Origin: Thermoplasmata archaeon
Lineage (GTDB): Archaea; Thermoplasmatota; Thermoplasmata; Thermoplasmatales; Thermoplasmataceae
Assembly (NCBI GenBank): GCA_021797225.1
Contig: JAKAAE010000002.1
Span: forward strand, 1 to 35,203
Length of the DNA stretch: 35,203 nt
Direction: 5' to 3'
Shown here: one piece after another, positions 8,276 to 15,336 of the stretch
Layout of the letters: each line of letters begins with the position of its first letter
Numbering within the stretch: the first letter of the stretch is position 1
Notes under the pieces: generated by a model
Databases searched by the model: none
Told to the model about the DNA's origin: nothing
What the model saw: the letters and a program-made list of their open reading frames with translations, nothing else
Program-made: the position numbers and the translations under genes

Positions 8276-8286
8276 GAATATATATG
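8276..8286 (+). promoter_or_regulatory. TATA-like box of orc1/cdc6
   Basis: The sequence GAATATATATG is centred about 24 nt before the ATG at 8305 and favours that start over the in-frame ATG at 8284, which lies inside the box. Two GGTTAAA words (8228-8234 and 8252-8258) also occur in this 83-nt spacer; I cannot tell whether they bind Orc1. Confidence 0.45.
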
Positions 8287-8304
8287 TGTTTATTACTGGT
8301 AACT

Positions 8305-9573
8305 ATGGACAATCCTTTTATAAAATACAACAAATTTAATGATTACGTGACGGGCGACCTCAAAAAACTCAGCAGTTCATATATACCTGACAACTTCCCT
8401 CACAGGGAAAAGCAGATAGATGGAATAGCAAGGGTCATGAGTTCTATTGTTACCGGGGGTATATCCTCTAATCTTCTCCTTTACGGAAAATCCGGATCTG
8501 GTAAAACATCCTCAGTTATCTATGTTACCAATATGTTGAAAGAAACTCTCAATGGTAACATCAATATTCTCTATATTAACTGTGAAATTTATGATTCCCA
8601 GTATTCTATTCTTGTTTATCTCACGAATGCGATTGAATCTGGCGACGCTCCACTCCCAATACTGGGGCTTCCACAGGACAAAATATATTCAGAGCTGGTT
8701 AAAAGGCTCAATAAATCCGGAAGGTATACAGTAATAATACTGGATGAAATTGATAAGCTAATTCAGAAAAGTGGAAGCGATGCGCTCTATGTTCTGTTAA
8801 AAATCATGACAGAAAGCAACGCATCGATGATCGGCATTACCAATGACGCATCATTTGTTTCTGCACTGGATGCAAGGGTTCAGAGCAGACTCAACCAGGA
8901 AAGCATCATATTTCCGCCATACAATGCCATGGAACTCCGGGACATACTGAAATTCAGGGTTGAAGGTGTAATAAAGGAGGGATTCATAACAGACGCAGCC
9001 ATAAATCTCTGTGCTGCTCTGGGCGCCCAGGAACACGGCGATGCAAGGAAATCTATAGATCTTTTGAGAATTGCTATAGATTCGGCACTGAAGGATGGTA
9101 AGTCATCCATCTCCATTGAAGATGTTTATATGGCCCGGGACAGATTTGAAATGAATGTGCTCAAGGAATCCATAAAAACACTGCCAATCCATTCTAAAAT
9201 GGTACTATTAAGTGCATGTCTTACACAGGAAACCGACGTGGATCTTTCTGTTACCGGTGAAATATATGAAAATTATAGAAATATATGTTCAGAAATCGGA
9301 TTCCAGCCACTTACAATGAGGAGAATTTCCGATCTGCTTTCAGATCTGGAGGATACTGGTCTTCTGACAACAAATACCAGATCACTGGGCAGGTATGGAA
9401 GAATGAAGTTCATCCGTGTCATGGGATCCATACAGAGCATACAGGGTTATATACTTGAAGACTCTGCATTTTCCAATTTCCAGGGTTCCAAGATTGTGCG
9501 CCAGTCGAAACTCAGGACAAATTTTGACGCTTATGTGGAAACCTACAAAAACGGGGATTTTGACAGTAAATAA
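8305..9573 (+). CDS. cdc6: Orc1/Cdc6 family replication initiator
   Basis: Orc1/Cdc6 binds origin repeats and loads the MCM helicase. From the ATG at 8305 the protein is 422 residues, the usual size. Visible are the AAA+ Walker A YGKSGSGKTSS at 60-70, Walker B IILDEIDKL at 144-152, sensor 1 near GITND, and the arginine-finger/sensor 2 region in EHGDARKSIDLLRIA, which is diagnostic for archaeal Cdc6. The C-terminal third is the winged-helix DNA-binding domain (from about LKESIKTLPIHSKMVLL). The N-terminus MDNPFIKYN fits the family better than the longer MCLLLVT extension. Archaeal cdc6 genes are often origin-linked, but the 83-nt upstream spacer contains no clear ORB inverted repeats. This could be one of two or more paralogues in the genome. 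Confidence 0.94.
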   Translation: MDNPFIKYNKFNDYVTGDLKKLSSSYIPDNFPHREKQIDGIARVMSSIVTGGISSNLLLYGKSGSGKTSSVIYVTNMLKETLNGNINILYINCEIYDSQYSILVYLTNAIESGDAPLPILGLPQDKIYSELVKRLNKSGRYTVIILDEIDKLIQKSGSDALYVLLKIMTESNASMIGITNDASFVSALDARVQSRLNQESIIFPPYNAMELRDILKFRVEGVIKEGFITDAAINLCAALGAQEHGDARKSIDLLRIAIDSALKDGKSSISIEDVYMARDRFEMNVLKESIKTLPIHSKMVLLSACLTQETDVDLSVTGEIYENYRNICSEIGFQPLTMRRISDLLSDLEDTGLLTTNTRSLGRYGRMKFIRVMGSIQSIQGYILEDSAFSNFQGSKIVRQSKLRTNFDAYVETYKNGDFDSK

Positions 9574-9600
9574 CAATCGCATCTGGCTTAATAAGGCTAA

Positions 9601-9609
9601 AAATATTTA
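9601..9609 (+). promoter_or_regulatory. TATA-like box deciding the start of the 9634 gene
   Basis: The sequence AAATATTTA is centred about 29 nt before the ATG at 9634 but only 8 nt before the in-frame ATG at 9613, so the shorter protein is favoured. Confidence 0.45.
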
Positions 9610-9633
9610 ATAATGCATTTACAATACACTCTT

Positions 9634-9924
9634 ATGTTCAAGGTATATAAACTGGCAAAGGCGAAGAGGGAAATACTTGACAGTTTGCTTGCAGATGACA
9701 TAGTAGGCCGCCAGACAGTAATGTATAAGGATGGTTCCGGTTATGGTTTTGATTCTTCTTACATCGTTCTAATAGAAGGTTCTGATAATATATTCAAGAA
9801 TGTAGATTCAATCGCAAATGGATCACTGGAAGAACTTAAAAAATCAAAAGAAGAAGAAATATACAAGAAGATCAAGGACGAGGAGAACAATTCAAGGGAT
9901 GGCCTCGGTTTTATTTTTGGGTGA
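9634..9924 (+). CDS. small conserved-looking hypothetical protein
   Basis: The 96-residue protein begins MFKVYKLAKAKREILDSLLA. It has a short alpha/beta N-terminal half with a repeated Gly/Tyr turn (KDGSGYGFDSSY), a strand YIVLIEG, and a strongly charged helical second half (SLEELKKSKEEEIYKKIKDEE) that may be a coiled coil, ending DGLGFIFG. I do not recognise the family. It lies between orc1/cdc6 (61-nt gap) and a UPF0200 P-loop gene whose possible GTG start overlaps its stop codon, so it is translationally linked to the latter. A role in nucleotide or replication-linked metabolism would be only a guess from position. Confidence 0.65.
   Translation: MFKVYKLAKAKREILDSLLADDIVGRQTVMYKDGSGYGFDSSYIVLIEGSDNIFKNVDSIANGSLEELKKSKEEEIYKKIKDEENNSRDGLGFIFG
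9919..9924 (+). promoter_or_regulatory. Shine-Dalgarno sequence overlapping a stop codon (GGGTGA)
   Basis: The tail of the upstream gene, GGGTGA, contains its own TGA stop and also matches the GGTGA part of the archaeal anti-Shine-Dalgarno complement. It lies 2 nt before the ATG at 9927. This suggests the ATG rather than the overlapping GTG at 9921 is the start. Confidence 0.4.
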
Positions 9925-9926
9925 AT

Positions 9927-10493
9927 ATGTTAATAATAACAGGTATGCCAGGATCAGGAAAGGACGAATTCGTTAAAGTCGCCAGGGAGCTGGGATTCAT
10001 AGATGTTCATATGGGCAATACTGTCAAACAAAATGCTCTGAAGCAGAATATCGAAATGAATGACGGCAATATAGGTGCCTATGCAACTGAAGAAAGAAGA
10101 AAATATGGCATGGATATATGGGCTAGACGGACTGCAGAATTGATTGAAAATCCTGATATAACCATAGTCGATGGTCTGAGAAACGAAGAAGAACTGGAAT
10201 ATTTCAAAAATAATTTTCAAAATATATTCGTAATTGCAGTATTTGCAAATGAATCTGATAGACTGGAGAGAATATTAAACAGGGATAGGGAAGACGATAG
10301 CCACGATTATTCCGGCATGCATCAGCGTGATACCAGAGAACTTTCCTGGGGCATCGGGAAGGTTATTTCTCTGGCTGACTTCATGATTGTTAATGATTCC
10401 ACACTTGAAGAATATCATAAAAATGTCAGACTGTTGCTTTCACATATAATGGAAAGGCATCCTGAAATAAAACCAGCAACTTCAGGAAGATAA
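9927..10493 (+). CDS. UPF0200 family P-loop kinase-like protein (dephospho-CoA kinase-like)
   Basis: The 188-residue protein opens with a strand and P-loop, MLIITGMPGSGKDEF, at 1-15 (Walker A GMPGSGKD at 6-13). This is typical of the archaeal UPF0200 family of nucleotide kinase-like ATPases. A second strand with Asp, TIVDGLRNEEELEYF, resembles the Walker B/substrate region, and FANESDRLERILNRDREDD supplies the Arg-rich lid seen in NMP kinases. Family members are often annotated as dephospho-CoA kinase-like, but the true substrate is not established. The ATG at 9927 follows a GGTGA signal; a GTG at 9921 would overlap the previous stop by 4 nt. The gene overlaps the convergent purQ by 12 nt at its 3' end. 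Confidence 0.85.
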   Translation: MLIITGMPGSGKDEFVKVARELGFIDVHMGNTVKQNALKQNIEMNDGNIGAYATEERRKYGMDIWARRTAELIENPDITIVDGLRNEEELEYFKNNFQNIFVIAVFANESDRLERILNRDREDDSHDYSGMHQRDTRELSWGIGKVISLADFMIVNDSTLEEYHKNVRLLLSHIMERHPEIKPATSGR

Positions 10494-11264
10494 TTTTTCT
10501 GTATACTCGTAGAGAGAATCGAAGAATAGTTTTCCAGTTCCATTTTCATAAAACTTGTCATCATGCATTAGCTGATAGTTATAATATACCCTTTCAGGGT
10601 GGGGCATGAGTCCTATCACATTTCCAGTTCTGTTGGACAGTGCAGCTATATCCATTACTGACCCGTTAGGATTCCATGGATATGATGAATCAGTTCCATC
10701 TTCATTGGTATACTGGAAGAGCATCTGGTCATTGTCAATCACACCATCCAGTGTTTTATCACTGTCAAAAATCACCTTTCCCTCCATATGCGCTACAGGT
10801 ACCTGAAATATCTTTCCAGAAAAATATTTTTTGAATATCCTATTTTTGGACGTATAGCGGACATATGTATATCTGCATTCAAATCTATTGGAATTATTTA
10901 CCGCAAGAACCATATTGCGGTTTTTTTTGCCATCAGTATCAGGAAGCAGACCAAGTTCACTCAACACCTGAAATCCGTTACATACCCCTATTAAAATCTT
11001 GCCTGAGTCAATAAATCTCTCCAGGTCATGCATATACGGTAGAAGCCTTGCTGCAAATATCGATCCTGCTCTTATATAATCCCCGGCTGAGAAGCCACCC
11101 GGGATAAATAAAAGGTCATAATCTTCTAATCTCTTTTTCCCAATTTCAGAAACATGAATGTACTGGGAATTAAAGCCTGATCTTTTCAGAGAATAGAAAG
11201 CCTCTTCCTCATTGTTAGTGCCCTCCATCCTCAGGATTCCGGCCTTCAGCTCATTATTTAGCAC
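10482..11264 (-). CDS. purQ: phosphoribosylformylglycinamidine synthase subunit I (glutamine amidotransferase)
   Basis: PurQ frees ammonia from glutamine for PurL in the fourth step of purine synthesis. The 260-residue class I amidotransferase shows the oxyanion strand [15 protein letters not shown] (54-67), the nucleophile elbow [16 protein letters not shown] with Cys95, and the catalytic His222 and Glu224 in LMPHPER. The start is a GTG at 11264, well supported by a GGAG (11272-11275, minus) 7 nt before it. That GTG lies inside the last codons of rpl40e, so purQ is translationally coupled to the ribosomal protein. No purL or purS gene is adjacent. The 3' end overlaps the convergent UPF0200 gene by 12 nt. 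Confidence 0.95.
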   Translation of the reverse strand: MLNNELKAGILRMEGTNNEEEAFYSLKRSGFNSQYIHVSEIGKKRLEDYDLLFIPGGFSAGDYIRAGSIFAARLLPYMHDLERFIDSGKILIGVCNGFQVLSELGLLPDTDGKKNRNMVLAVNNSNRFECRYTYVRYTSKNRIFKKYFSGKIFQVPVAHMEGKVIFDSDKTLDGVIDNDQMLFQYTNEDGTDSSYPWNPNGSVMDIAALSNRTGNVIGLMPHPERVYYNYQLMHDDKFYENGTGKLFFDSLYEYTEKLSS

Positions 11265-11403
11265 TCTTTCTCTCCTTTGATTTAACTCTTAATCCTGTAT
11301 AACCGCATTTTCTGCATTTAGTTGCGTTAATGGAATTTCTGGCATAACATCTCATACATATTTTGCGTGTTAGTCTTCTTTCAATTGCTTCTGCGAACGG
11401 CAT
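11254..11403 (-). CDS. rpl40e: 50S ribosomal protein L40e
   Basis: This 49-residue basic zinc-ribbon protein begins [20 protein letters not shown]. It carries the four zinc-binding cysteines as Cys16-x2-Cys19 and Cys30-x2-Cys33 and ends in a basic tail (KSKERKSAK). Length, start MPFAEA and cysteine spacing all match archaeal L40e of the large ribosomal subunit. It is too short for a 60-codon ORF cutoff and would be missed by such a scan. The ATG at 11403 follows a GGGAGTAAGTGAT stretch that includes partial Shine-Dalgarno matches. The stop codon at 11254-11256 lies past the GTG start of purQ, an 11-nt overlap, suggesting coordinated expression of ribosome and purine synthesis genes. Confidence 0.93.
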   Translation of the reverse strand: MPFAEAIERRLTRKICMRCYARNSINATKCRKCGYTGLRVKSKERKSAK

Positions 11404-11422
11404 AAAATCACTTACTCCCTAT

Positions 11423-11441
11423 CTATAAAGAATATTTTAAC
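11423..11441 (-). promoter_or_regulatory. candidate TATA boxes upstream of rpl40e-purQ
   Basis: Two AT-rich words on the minus strand, TTAAAATATT (about 33 nt before the start) and CTTTATAG (about 24 nt before), could each serve as box A for the L40e-purQ unit. I cannot choose between them. Confidence 0.35.
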
Positions 11442-11466
11442 TTTGTTGTGTTGATGAGGTTCAAAT

Positions 11467-11485
11467 ACCATTTCAATGGTTAACC
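11467..11485. repeat. overlapping inverted repeats upstream of the rpl40e promoter
   Basis: ACCATTTCAATGGT (11467-11480) is a 6-bp inverted repeat with a 2-bp centre and shares three bases with the 8-bp palindrome GGTTAACC (11478-11485). It lies some 30-50 nt upstream of the likely box A of rpl40e, where an archaeal activator or repressor could bind. The site could also be chance. Confidence 0.3.
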
Positions 11486-11573
11486 AACAATAACAACAAA
11501 TAAAGTACAGAAACCTGTTTGATATATCTAATCATAAACCAAGAACTAATAACAATTATTAAAATTCAAAAAT

Positions 11574-11588
11574 ATGTAAATAAAAAAA
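11574..11588 (-). terminator. possible T-rich terminator after fbp
   Basis: Immediately after the fbp stop codon the minus strand reads a run of seven T followed by ATTTAC and, further on, TTTTTG. Archaeal RNA polymerase can terminate at such oligo-T tracts. There is no hairpin. Confidence 0.35.
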
Positions 11589-12734
11589 TTATCTTTCTAT
11601 TTTCATTTCTGATTTTGCGCCTTTGTCCTCTATGGTCTGGAATTTTGGTGCAAGTTTTTCAAGTATTTTAGGAAGAGCTGTATATTCCATATCCTCATCC
11701 GGAAGCCTGTGTGGTTCAAATACGCCCATTCTTCTCATGTAGTTGGCCATATTTAACGCCTCTGTTCTTGCAAAGTCAAAAGCCACATCATCAAACATAT
11801 CAACCGGACCAACAAGCTTTCCATCCTTCATAGTGAATCCAAGCGCCACAACTCTCGGAGGGCCGTCAAATCTGGTCATTTTAGCACTATTCATTCCAAC
11901 TGGCATCATAGGTCCGTTGAAGGAACCTCTCATCCATCCTGATACAAGGTAAGAATTTGCGAATGGCTCCAGTGCCTCTCCGGATGCTGGCAAACCTGAT
12001 TGTATTCTCACTATACCTGCTGGATCATCCTTGCCGACATATTCGCCTGCTATAAATGACAATTTATCTGTTGTTATGACTGCGACGTTCTCATCCGGTA
12101 GTTTTGTATGTGTATCTTTTGTAAACACTCTTTTTATGACATATTTGCTCTTTGATCCTATGAACGCAAGAAGATCATATGTGTCCTCAGGGAGAGATAA
12201 GTATATCTTCTTTCCATTGTATATATCCCATACTTCGAATTTGAATCCCATGTGCATATTCGGATCTATTACCAATCCCGGTGTGCTGAATGGGTCTCCG
12301 AACATTTTGTATATGGGATAATTGAATGCCCCCGGTTCGGTTTTATCCATCATATAGACTATGAATGGTTCAGCCTTTCTGGGTGTAATTTCAAGTTCTG
12401 CAACACCCGGGCCCATACCTTTAATGTTACCGGAAAATGCATCTTTCAATAAGTCCTGGCCGGCACCATAGAGGCCAACCTTTTTTGCAACTTCTGTTCC
12501 TGCCTTGAAAGCATTCCAGGCAAGCCCGTGGATTTCGGGATTGTCAGTTCCTCTTGTATGTACCATGGTAATCTGGATATCATCGCCTATGTGTGATATA
12601 TGGAAATCTGAAATCAAACCTTCGGAATGGTTTTTTACATAACTTTCTACTGCATCAACAACAGGTTGGTATACAACTGTGTGTCCAGGCAAACTACCTA
12701 TATCTGCCTTGATATGTGAAATTGTTGTTTTCAT
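11589..12734 (-). CDS. fbp: bifunctional fructose-1,6-bisphosphate aldolase/phosphatase (class V, archaeal)
   Basis: This ancestral gluconeogenic enzyme condenses triose phosphates and then removes phosphate to give fructose 6-phosphate. The 381-residue protein is full length. Metal and catalytic residues of the family are all seen: Asp11 (KADIGS), His18 (PGHTV), Asp51-Asp52 (HIGDD), Gln93, Asp130-Lys131 (MMDKTEP), and the Schiff-base loop EYVGKDDPAG with Tyr232, Lys235 and Asp236-Asp237. The C-terminal GSFNGPMMPV and GPPRV segments are also typical. The ATG at 12734 has a TATA-like box about 27 nt upstream. It is followed at its 3' end by a T-rich run on its own strand. It lies alone between the NDH-like gene and the L40e unit. 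Confidence 0.96.
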   Translation of the reverse strand: MKTTISHIKADIGSLPGHTVVYQPVVDAVESYVKNHSEGLISDFHISHIGDDIQITMVHTRGTDNPEIHGLAWNAFKAGTEVAKKVGLYGAGQDLLKDAFSGNIKGMGPGVAELEITPRKAEPFIVYMMDKTEPGAFNYPIYKMFGDPFSTPGLVIDPNMHMGFKFEVWDIYNGKKIYLSLPEDTYDLLAFIGSKSKYVIKRVFTKDTHTKLPDENVAVITTDKLSFIAGEYVGKDDPAGIVRIQSGLPASGEALEPFANSYLVSGWMRGSFNGPMMPVGMNSAKMTRFDGPPRVVALGFTMKDGKLVGPVDMFDDVAFDFARTEALNMANYMRRMGVFEPHRLPDEDMEYTALPKILEKLAPKFQTIEDKGAKSEMKIER

Positions 12735-12756
12735 AATTTATCTATATTGATTATAA

Positions 12757-12764
12757 CTATTAAA
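12757..12764 (-). promoter_or_regulatory. TATA-like box of fbp
   Basis: The minus strand reads TTTAATAG about 25-30 nt before the ATG at 12734. Confidence 0.4.
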
Positions 12765-12877
12765 TTTTATGTTAAATTTTTTATCAATTTTGCCATAATT
12801 TTTTATTTCAAAGAATTTTCTCAAAAACTATAAACTATAGTCCAAATCACCTTATTAATTGTCAAAAAACTTAAATA

Positions 12878-13870
12878 TTAAAGTTCTTTCACTCTATTAA
12901 CTGTTAATGCCACTGCAGCGTCTTTTATTATTCTTGCCGCAATCCCCTGAATAAATGTATTTCCAACAGTTCCAAAATAATTTTTACCCACCCGTATAAT
13001 ATTTGCAAAGTTGTTCGGCATAAATTTGTTTTTTCCTCCCATAGCATTTTCCATGGCCAGGATTCCGGATGAACGTGCAATTATTGCTGACATGGGAATA
13101 AAATTTCCACTGTCCACAAACATTGAGTCTCCGCATGCATAAACATCAGGGTAGTCAACTGACTGGAGATAGGAATTTACAATTATTCTTGAATTTTTTA
13201 TTTTTATATCCTGTATACTGTCAGGCAGATTTCCTGTAAAACCTCCTGCAAAAATTGTCAGATCTGAATTATATTGTTTTACACCGGTTATTACACTATC
13301 CTTTTTTACTTCCACCACAGGGTTTTCCACCTCTATATTTACTCCAGAGTCCAAAAGCAACTCTGTGGCCGTTTCAGTAAACTTTGCAGGCAGCCCTGAC
13401 AGAATTTCCTTTCCTGCCTCCAGTATCGTAACCCTCTTTCCACCTATCGCTCCGGCAAGCTCTACTCCAAGATATCCTCCACCTATAATCACAATATGCT
13501 TCTTTTTAGGGATTTCTTTTTTTAAATCAATAGCATCATCGTAACTTGAAAAACCGTGAATATAGCGGGAACCCTTTATAAAATCATAATTCTGCGAATG
13601 CCCGAGGGCCATTATAACCTTATCATAGGCAATATCTTTTTTCTGTAAATGGATTGTTCTGCTTTCAAAATCTATGCTCCTTACATTATCCATATAATCC
13701 AGAGGTCTGGGAATTTTAGGATAATCCGTATTATTTCCTGAGAATATATCAATAATTCTGGGTGCCATTGTCAAATACGGGTTTTTATCCACCAACATGC
13801 CTTTTCTATTTCTCAACTTAGCGGAGATACCGGCAATACCGCCACCCAGAATTACTATTCTTTCACCCAT
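12878..13870 (-). CDS. FAD-dependent NAD(P)H dehydrogenase-like oxidoreductase (NDH-2 family)
   Basis: The 330-residue two-dinucleotide-binding-domain flavoprotein has an FAD site VILGGGIAGISA at 6-17, a second Rossmann motif IVIIGGGYLGVELAGA at 126-141 for NAD(P)H, and the late FAD motif YACGDSM at about 244-250. It resembles type II NADH:quinone dehydrogenases and related SQR-like proteins. No CxxC, SQR cysteine pair or strong C-terminal membrane helix is seen; the C-terminus (FIQGIAARIIKDAAVALTVNRVKEL) is an amphipathic helix that could dock it on the membrane. It is short for NDH-2 (usually 380 or more residues). A likely role is feeding electrons to the quinone pool, which is inference. 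It is divergent from the gene-free stretch at 13871-14271. Confidence 0.8.
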   Translation of the reverse strand: MGERIVILGGGIAGISAKLRNRKGMLVDKNPYLTMAPRIIDIFSGNNTDYPKIPRPLDYMDNVRSIDFESRTIHLQKKDIAYDKVIMALGHSQNYDFIKGSRYIHGFSSYDDAIDLKKEIPKKKHIVIIGGGYLGVELAGAIGGKRVTILEAGKEILSGLPAKFTETATELLLDSGVNIEVENPVVEVKKDSVITGVKQYNSDLTIFAGGFTGNLPDSIQDIKIKNSRIIVNSYLQSVDYPDVYACGDSMFVDSGNFIPMSAIIARSSGILAMENAMGGKNKFMPNNFANIIRVGKNYFGTVGNTFIQGIAARIIKDAAVALTVNRVKEL

Positions 13871-14056
13871 CTGTTTCCCGTGGCAATACCAAATTGTTTT
13901 ATTAATTTTCCGAGGATATATTATCTTAAAAAATTATTTGTATATTGATATAAGCCCGTATCAATATTTAAATCATGAAAGTGAGAAGTGCCATACCGAG
14001 ATGAAGGGGATGAGAGTATAAAGTATATGGGCAATCAAGATATTTCATACTTTAGG

Positions 14057-14069
14057 TATAAATTTTATA
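14057..14069 (+). promoter_or_regulatory. strong TATA-like box upstream of tandem hairpins
   Basis: TATAAATTTTATA lies in the gene-free stretch and would place a plus-strand transcription start near 14085-14092, just before the first hairpin. It is too far from the ATG at 14272 to serve that gene without a 180-nt leader. Confidence 0.4.
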
Positions 14070-14084
14070 GAATTCACGTTTGGA

Positions 14085-14185
14085 AGGTAATTGGCCAGTG
14101 CCATTTGGCAAGCTGGACCCACGCATTAGCGTTGGTAGGAAATCACTTTATAAGGGTAATATTCTTAGAAATCCTGAATATTCTC
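14085..14185 (+). ncRNA. candidate small structured RNA (two tandem hairpins)
   Basis: Hairpin 1 (14095-14116) pairs CCAGTGCC with GGCA-AG-CTGG around an ATTT loop; all eight pairs are perfect, with a 2-nt bulge. Hairpin 2 starts one base later (14117-14136) and pairs ACCCACGC with GCGTTGGT around an ATTA loop, with seven of eight positions paired. The segment is richer in G and C than its surroundings and follows a good TATA box at the right distance. I do not recognise tRNA, 5S, SRP, RNase P, box C/D or H/ACA consensus motifs. It could instead be a 5' leader element of the gene at 14272. Boundaries are guesses. Confidence 0.35.
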
Positions 14186-14242
14186 ATTTAGCGGGAGAAG
14201 AATTCTATTTAATTATTGGAAAATTTCTACAAAATAATTAAT

Positions 14243-14252
14243 AATTAAATAT
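14243..14252 (+). promoter_or_regulatory. TATA-like box of the 14272 gene
   Basis: ATTAAATATA is centred 24 nt before the ATG at 14272, a leaderless spacing. Confidence 0.5.
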
Positions 14253-14271
14253 AATGAAATGATGAGTTATC

Positions 14272-15336
14272 ATGAATGAAAACGATTTAAATGAACTAAA
14301 AAATATTTTTTCATATCTTGTAGACTCGTTTTCATATGAAGTAGAAAGGGATAAAAAAGCTGAAAAAACAGTAGAAATAACAAAGGCATTGGAGAATGAT
14401 AAAAGAGCCATAGAATCATTGAAAGACCAAATCAAAAATGTGATTGACCAGTTTGTTTCCAATTATAAGGATTTCGGGGAGTATGAAAACAGGATACTTG
14501 AATCAATCAATACCTATTCAGAACAGTTCTTTACAAGCAATTCCCATAATGCACTTTCGGAAATTTCCGATCTGAAAGCCGGGATTGATAAGGCTATAGA
14601 AAACGGCATCAAAATCATGGAAACATTCCTCTCCCTGAATCCCTTTACAATATTGAATTCTGAGATTAATATAACCATAAAAGAAGATACTCCGGAAATC
14701 AGGGAATACATAAATTCCAGCTATGGCATCTCATATGTGTTTTTGCTGAATTGGAATGAAAGCCAGTTCATGCACAACCCATTTTTCGCATCACTTTATA
14801 ATGGCATCCGAATTCCGGTTTCTATAAACGGTGAGGATATAATATATGAAAACCTCGATGGTTACCATATGGTATCAGCATCTATAAAAAGAGGAAAAAT
14901 GGAATGCAGTTTTGTTAGATCCCGGGAAGAAAAAAGTTTTAATTTTGTATTTGAAAATGCCGCTTCTGCAATTGTCATAACATTTCAAAATTCTGGGAAC
15001 GCTATCAGCATTCTTGATAACGAAGAACTGCTGAAACATACTGATTTGAAGATACTCAGTGATGCCCTGGAAAAATTGTTCAGCGAGATCATGGGGCTCG
15101 AAACAAAAAATAAGAAACTTATCTCACTCAAGTTGGATGATAATGAATTGCTTGACAATATGGAATTTGATAAAATATTTTACAGGATAATAGAATCTGA
15201 TTCCATAAAATCCCTGGTGCAGGCCCTGCCGGAAACAAGTGAAAATCCTGACGATCTTTCAAAGGACTTCATAAGGCAGCGAATACACACAATCGGGAAG
15301 GATCAGGATTATATTCTTTCAACCCTTTTTGGATGA
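14272..15336 (+). CDS. cytoplasmic coiled-coil protein of unknown function
   Basis: The 354-residue acidic protein has no recognisable family. Residues 1-115 are highly charged and helical with heptad-like spacing (EVERDKKAEKTVEITKALEN, then KRAIESLKDQIKNVIDQF) and probably form a coiled coil. Residues about 125-260 look like an alternating-strand domain (ISYVFLLNWNESQFMHNPFF, IRIPVSINGEDIIYENLDGY, FNFVFENAASAIVITFQNSG). The last 90 residues are helical again. There are no membrane segments, cysteine clusters or nucleotide motifs. It has its own promoter, and its stop overlaps the convergent cbiF by 18 nt. Nothing ties it functionally to the corrin genes. Confidence 0.7.
   Translation: MNENDLNELKNIFSYLVDSFSYEVERDKKAEKTVEITKALENDKRAIESLKDQIKNVIDQFVSNYKDFGEYENRILESINTYSEQFFTSNSHNALSEISDLKAGIDKAIENGIKIMETFLSLNPFTILNSEINITIKEDTPEIREYINSSYGISYVFLLNWNESQFMHNPFFASLYNGIRIPVSINGEDIIYENLDGYHMVSASIKRGKMECSFVRSREEKSFNFVFENAASAIVITFQNSGNAISILDNEELLKHTDLKILSDALEKLFSEIMGLETKNKKLISLKLDDNELLDNMEFDKIFYRIIESDSIKSLVQALPETSENPDDLSKDFIRQRIHTIGKDQDYILSTLFG

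Larger units (their letters stand above)
13871..14271. other. 401-bp gene-free stretch with promoters and hairpins
   Basis: No convincing coding frame lies here; small frames on the plus strand lack codon bias and promoter fit. It holds the promoter of the minus-strand NDH-like gene (GTTTTATTAATTTT, 13896-13909), a plus-strand TATA-like word (AATATTTAAAT, 13964-13974), a possible loose stem (13990-13996 with 14023-14032), a second TATA-like word (14057-14069) followed by two tandem hairpins (14095-14136), an AATATTC/GAATATT inverted repeat (about 14158-14182) and the promoter of the gene at 14272. Confidence 0.6.

Noticed and set aside
14085..14165. tRNA, 5S rRNA or SRP RNA in the hairpin region
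   Set aside because: No T-loop TTC motif, no 5S or SRP conserved core and no cloverleaf arms could be placed.
13988..14191. 67-codon plus-strand frame in the gene-free stretch
   Set aside because: It has no promoter at the right distance and no family resemblance, and it runs through the two hairpins; a structured RNA fits better.
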